From contig DASVGV010000157.1 in NCBI GenBank assembly GCA_036379355.1, positions 1 through 26,304 of the forward strand: a stretch of 26,304 nucleotides of DNA, in the 5' to 3' direction. This DNA is from CAJCIY01 sp036379355. Its GTDB lineage: Bacteria; Actinomycetota; Actinomycetes; Mycobacteriales; CAJCIY01. Under the pieces are notes generated by a model, which searched no databases, had not been told where the DNA came from, and saw nothing but the letters and a program-made list of their open reading frames with translations. Both the position numbers and the translations under genes were made by a program. Below are positions 25,274 through 26,304 of this stretch, in pieces (position 1 is the stretch's first letter; each line of letters starts with the position of its first letter).

Positions 25274-26304
25274 GTGCTTCGCCCGGCGCGCGGCCTGGTC
25301 GCCGGCGACGGCCTGCTGTTCGGCGGGGCCCCGCCACGGCTGCTGCGCCTGACCGCCGGGGGCAGCGCCGTCGCTCGGTCGCTGCTCGCGGGTGAGCCCA
25401 GCGACTCCGACGCCGCCCGTGTGCTCGGCCGGCGGCTCGTCGACGCGGGGCTCGCGCGGTCGTACCCGCCGGCGACCGGCCGGCCCCCGGTGACCGTCGT
25501 CGTGCCCGTCCGGGACCGGGACGTCTCGGGCTGCCTGGATGCCCTCGGCGACCGTGACCCCGTCGTGGTGGTCGACGACGGGTCGCGCGTGCCGGTGTCG
25601 CTCGAACGGCCGCACGTCACCGTGCTCCGGCTGGCACGCTCCACCGGCCCGGCCGCCGCGCGCAACGCCGGGCTCGACGCGGCGGCCACCGACCTCGTGG
25701 CCTGCGTCGACAGCGATGTCGAGGTCACCGCGGGCTGGCTCGACCCGCTGCTGGCGCACTTCGCCGACCCTGTCGTCGCCGCGGTGGCACCGCGGGTCCG
25801 GCCGCTCGCCCCCGCCGGTCCACGCGCCACCGTCCTCGCGCGGTACCTCGCCGGCCGCTCGCCGCTGGACCTCGGGCCCGACGACGTCGTGGTGCGCCCC
25901 GGGTCATCGGTGGCGTACGTCCCGAGCGCCGCGATCGTGCTGCGGCGGGACGCGGCGCGGTTCGACGAGCGGTTGCGCGTGGGGGAGGACGTCGACCTCG
26001 TCTGGCGGCTGGTGGCTGCCGGACGGACCGTGCGCTACGAGCCGAGCGTCAGCGTCGCCCACCGCGAGCCGGACTCGTGGGCCGGCGTGCTCCGGCGGCG
26101 GCACGCGTACGGGCGATCCGCCGGTCCGCTCGCAGCGCGGCATCCGCAGGCCCTCACCCACCTGCAGGCCGGCCCGCTGCGACTCGGCGCCGCCGTGGCC
26201 GCGGCCGGCGCGCCGCCGGCAGTGGCCACGGTCGTGGCTGCGGGGGTCACGGCCGCCACGACCCGCCGCCTGCGCGCGGCGGGCCTCCCCCGCCGCCCGG
26301 CGGC
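25274..26304 (+). CDS. mftF: Mycofactocin glycosyltransferase MftF, 5' part
   Basis: A GT2-type glycosyltransferase; the frame runs off the window after 343 codons. Family members attach a chain of glucose units to pre-mycofactocin. Seen: an N-terminal segment LLFGGAPPRLLRL typical of MftF, a small helical region, then the GT-A fold with VTVVVPVRDR, VVVVDDGS, ARNAGLDAA, the metal-binding VDSDVEV (DxD-like), and GEDVDLVWRL (catalytic acid region). Further on come HREPDSW and RRRHAYGRSA, and a hydrophobic Ala/Val-rich stretch begins near the edge. The start is uncertain. GTG 25274 is the first ordinary start, but related proteins begin a few residues earlier, and a CTG at 25247 overlaps the SDR stop as CTGA. 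mftD and mftE do not lie between mftC and this gene. Confidence 0.88.
   Translation, partial: MLRPARGLVAGDGLLFGGAPPRLLRLTAGGSAVARSLLAGEPSDSDAARVLGRRLVDAGLARSYPPATGRPPVTVVVPVRDRDVSGCLDALGDRDPVVVVDDGSRVPVSLERPHVTVLRLARSTGPAAARNAGLDAAATDLVACVDSDVEVTAGWLDPLLAHFADPVVAAVAPRVRPLAPAGPRATVLARYLAGRSPLDLGPDDVVVRPGSSVAYVPSAAIVLRRDAARFDERLRVGEDVDLVWRLVAAGRTVRYEPSVSVAHREPDSWAGVLRRRHAYGRSAGPLAARHPQALTHLQAGPLRLGAAVAAAGAPPAVATVVAAGVTAATTRRLRAAGLPRRPA

Overview
The window is very GC-rich, densely coded bacterial DNA. GTG starts are common and stop/start overlaps (ATGA, GTGA) are frequent. The gene content is a PriA-type hisA, a trp/his supercluster with a Trp-associated membrane protein, a lgt-gltBD neighbourhood and a mycofactocin locus. 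Together these point to an actinobacterium (Actinomycetota), but I cannot name the order or genus from sequence alone.

Layout. (1) 1-1201: the 3' end of hisA/priA, overlapped by hisF. (2) 1202-7573: an accessory block separating hisF from hisI. It holds a short relic of a surface-protein repeat, a strong hairpin, a leftward marR-type regulator, a divergent pair of ABC exporter half-transporters with asymmetric ATP sites, a DHA2-type MFS exporter, and a leftward small DUF4190-like membrane protein. (3) 7653-10104: hisI-trpE-Trp-associated membrane protein, joined by 4-base overlaps. (4) 10109-10441: a leftward small GroES-like protein. (5) 10496-15100: trpC-trpB-trpA, then lgt and a VIT/CCC1-family metal transporter gene. 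(6) 15240-21222: gltB-gltD, the two subunits of NADPH-type glutamate synthase. (7) 21310-26304: a mycofactocin locus, mftA-mftB-mftC, interrupted by a DUF222/HNH endonuclease gene, then resumed by a mycofactocin-type SDR and the glycosyltransferase mftF, which runs off the window.

How the genes fit together. The left two thirds is amino-acid biosynthesis. PriA is expected to do both the HisA and TrpF steps, which fits the absence of trpF from the trp genes here. TrpE, TrpC and TrpBA cover chorismate to tryptophan apart from trpD and trpG, which are not in the window. GltBD supplies glutamate. The right end makes and uses the redox cofactor mycofactocin: MftA is a 43-residue precursor, MftB its recognition chaperone, MftC the radical-SAM maturase, MftF the glycosyltransferase, and the SDR a likely client enzyme. 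mftD and mftE are not at their usual place between mftC and mftF.

The most interesting structure is in the mycofactocin locus. The DUF222/HNH gene has a perfect actinobacterial LexA (SOS) box laid directly over its start codon, its own -10 box and its own terminator-like hairpin, so it looks like an independent DNA-damage-controlled unit inside a cofactor operon. Just after it, a 20-codon leaderless-looking ORF ends in a GTGA overlap with the SDR start. A recurring layout of TANNNT-like boxes 6-7 bases before start codons (marR, hisI, groES-like, trpC, lgt, HNH, tiny ORF) suggests many leaderless transcripts. No tRNA, rRNA, CRISPR array or transposase was seen. No gene-free stretch exceeds 300 bases; the longest are 1202-1347, 1789-1931, 15101-15239 and 24389-24500, and their contents are described.
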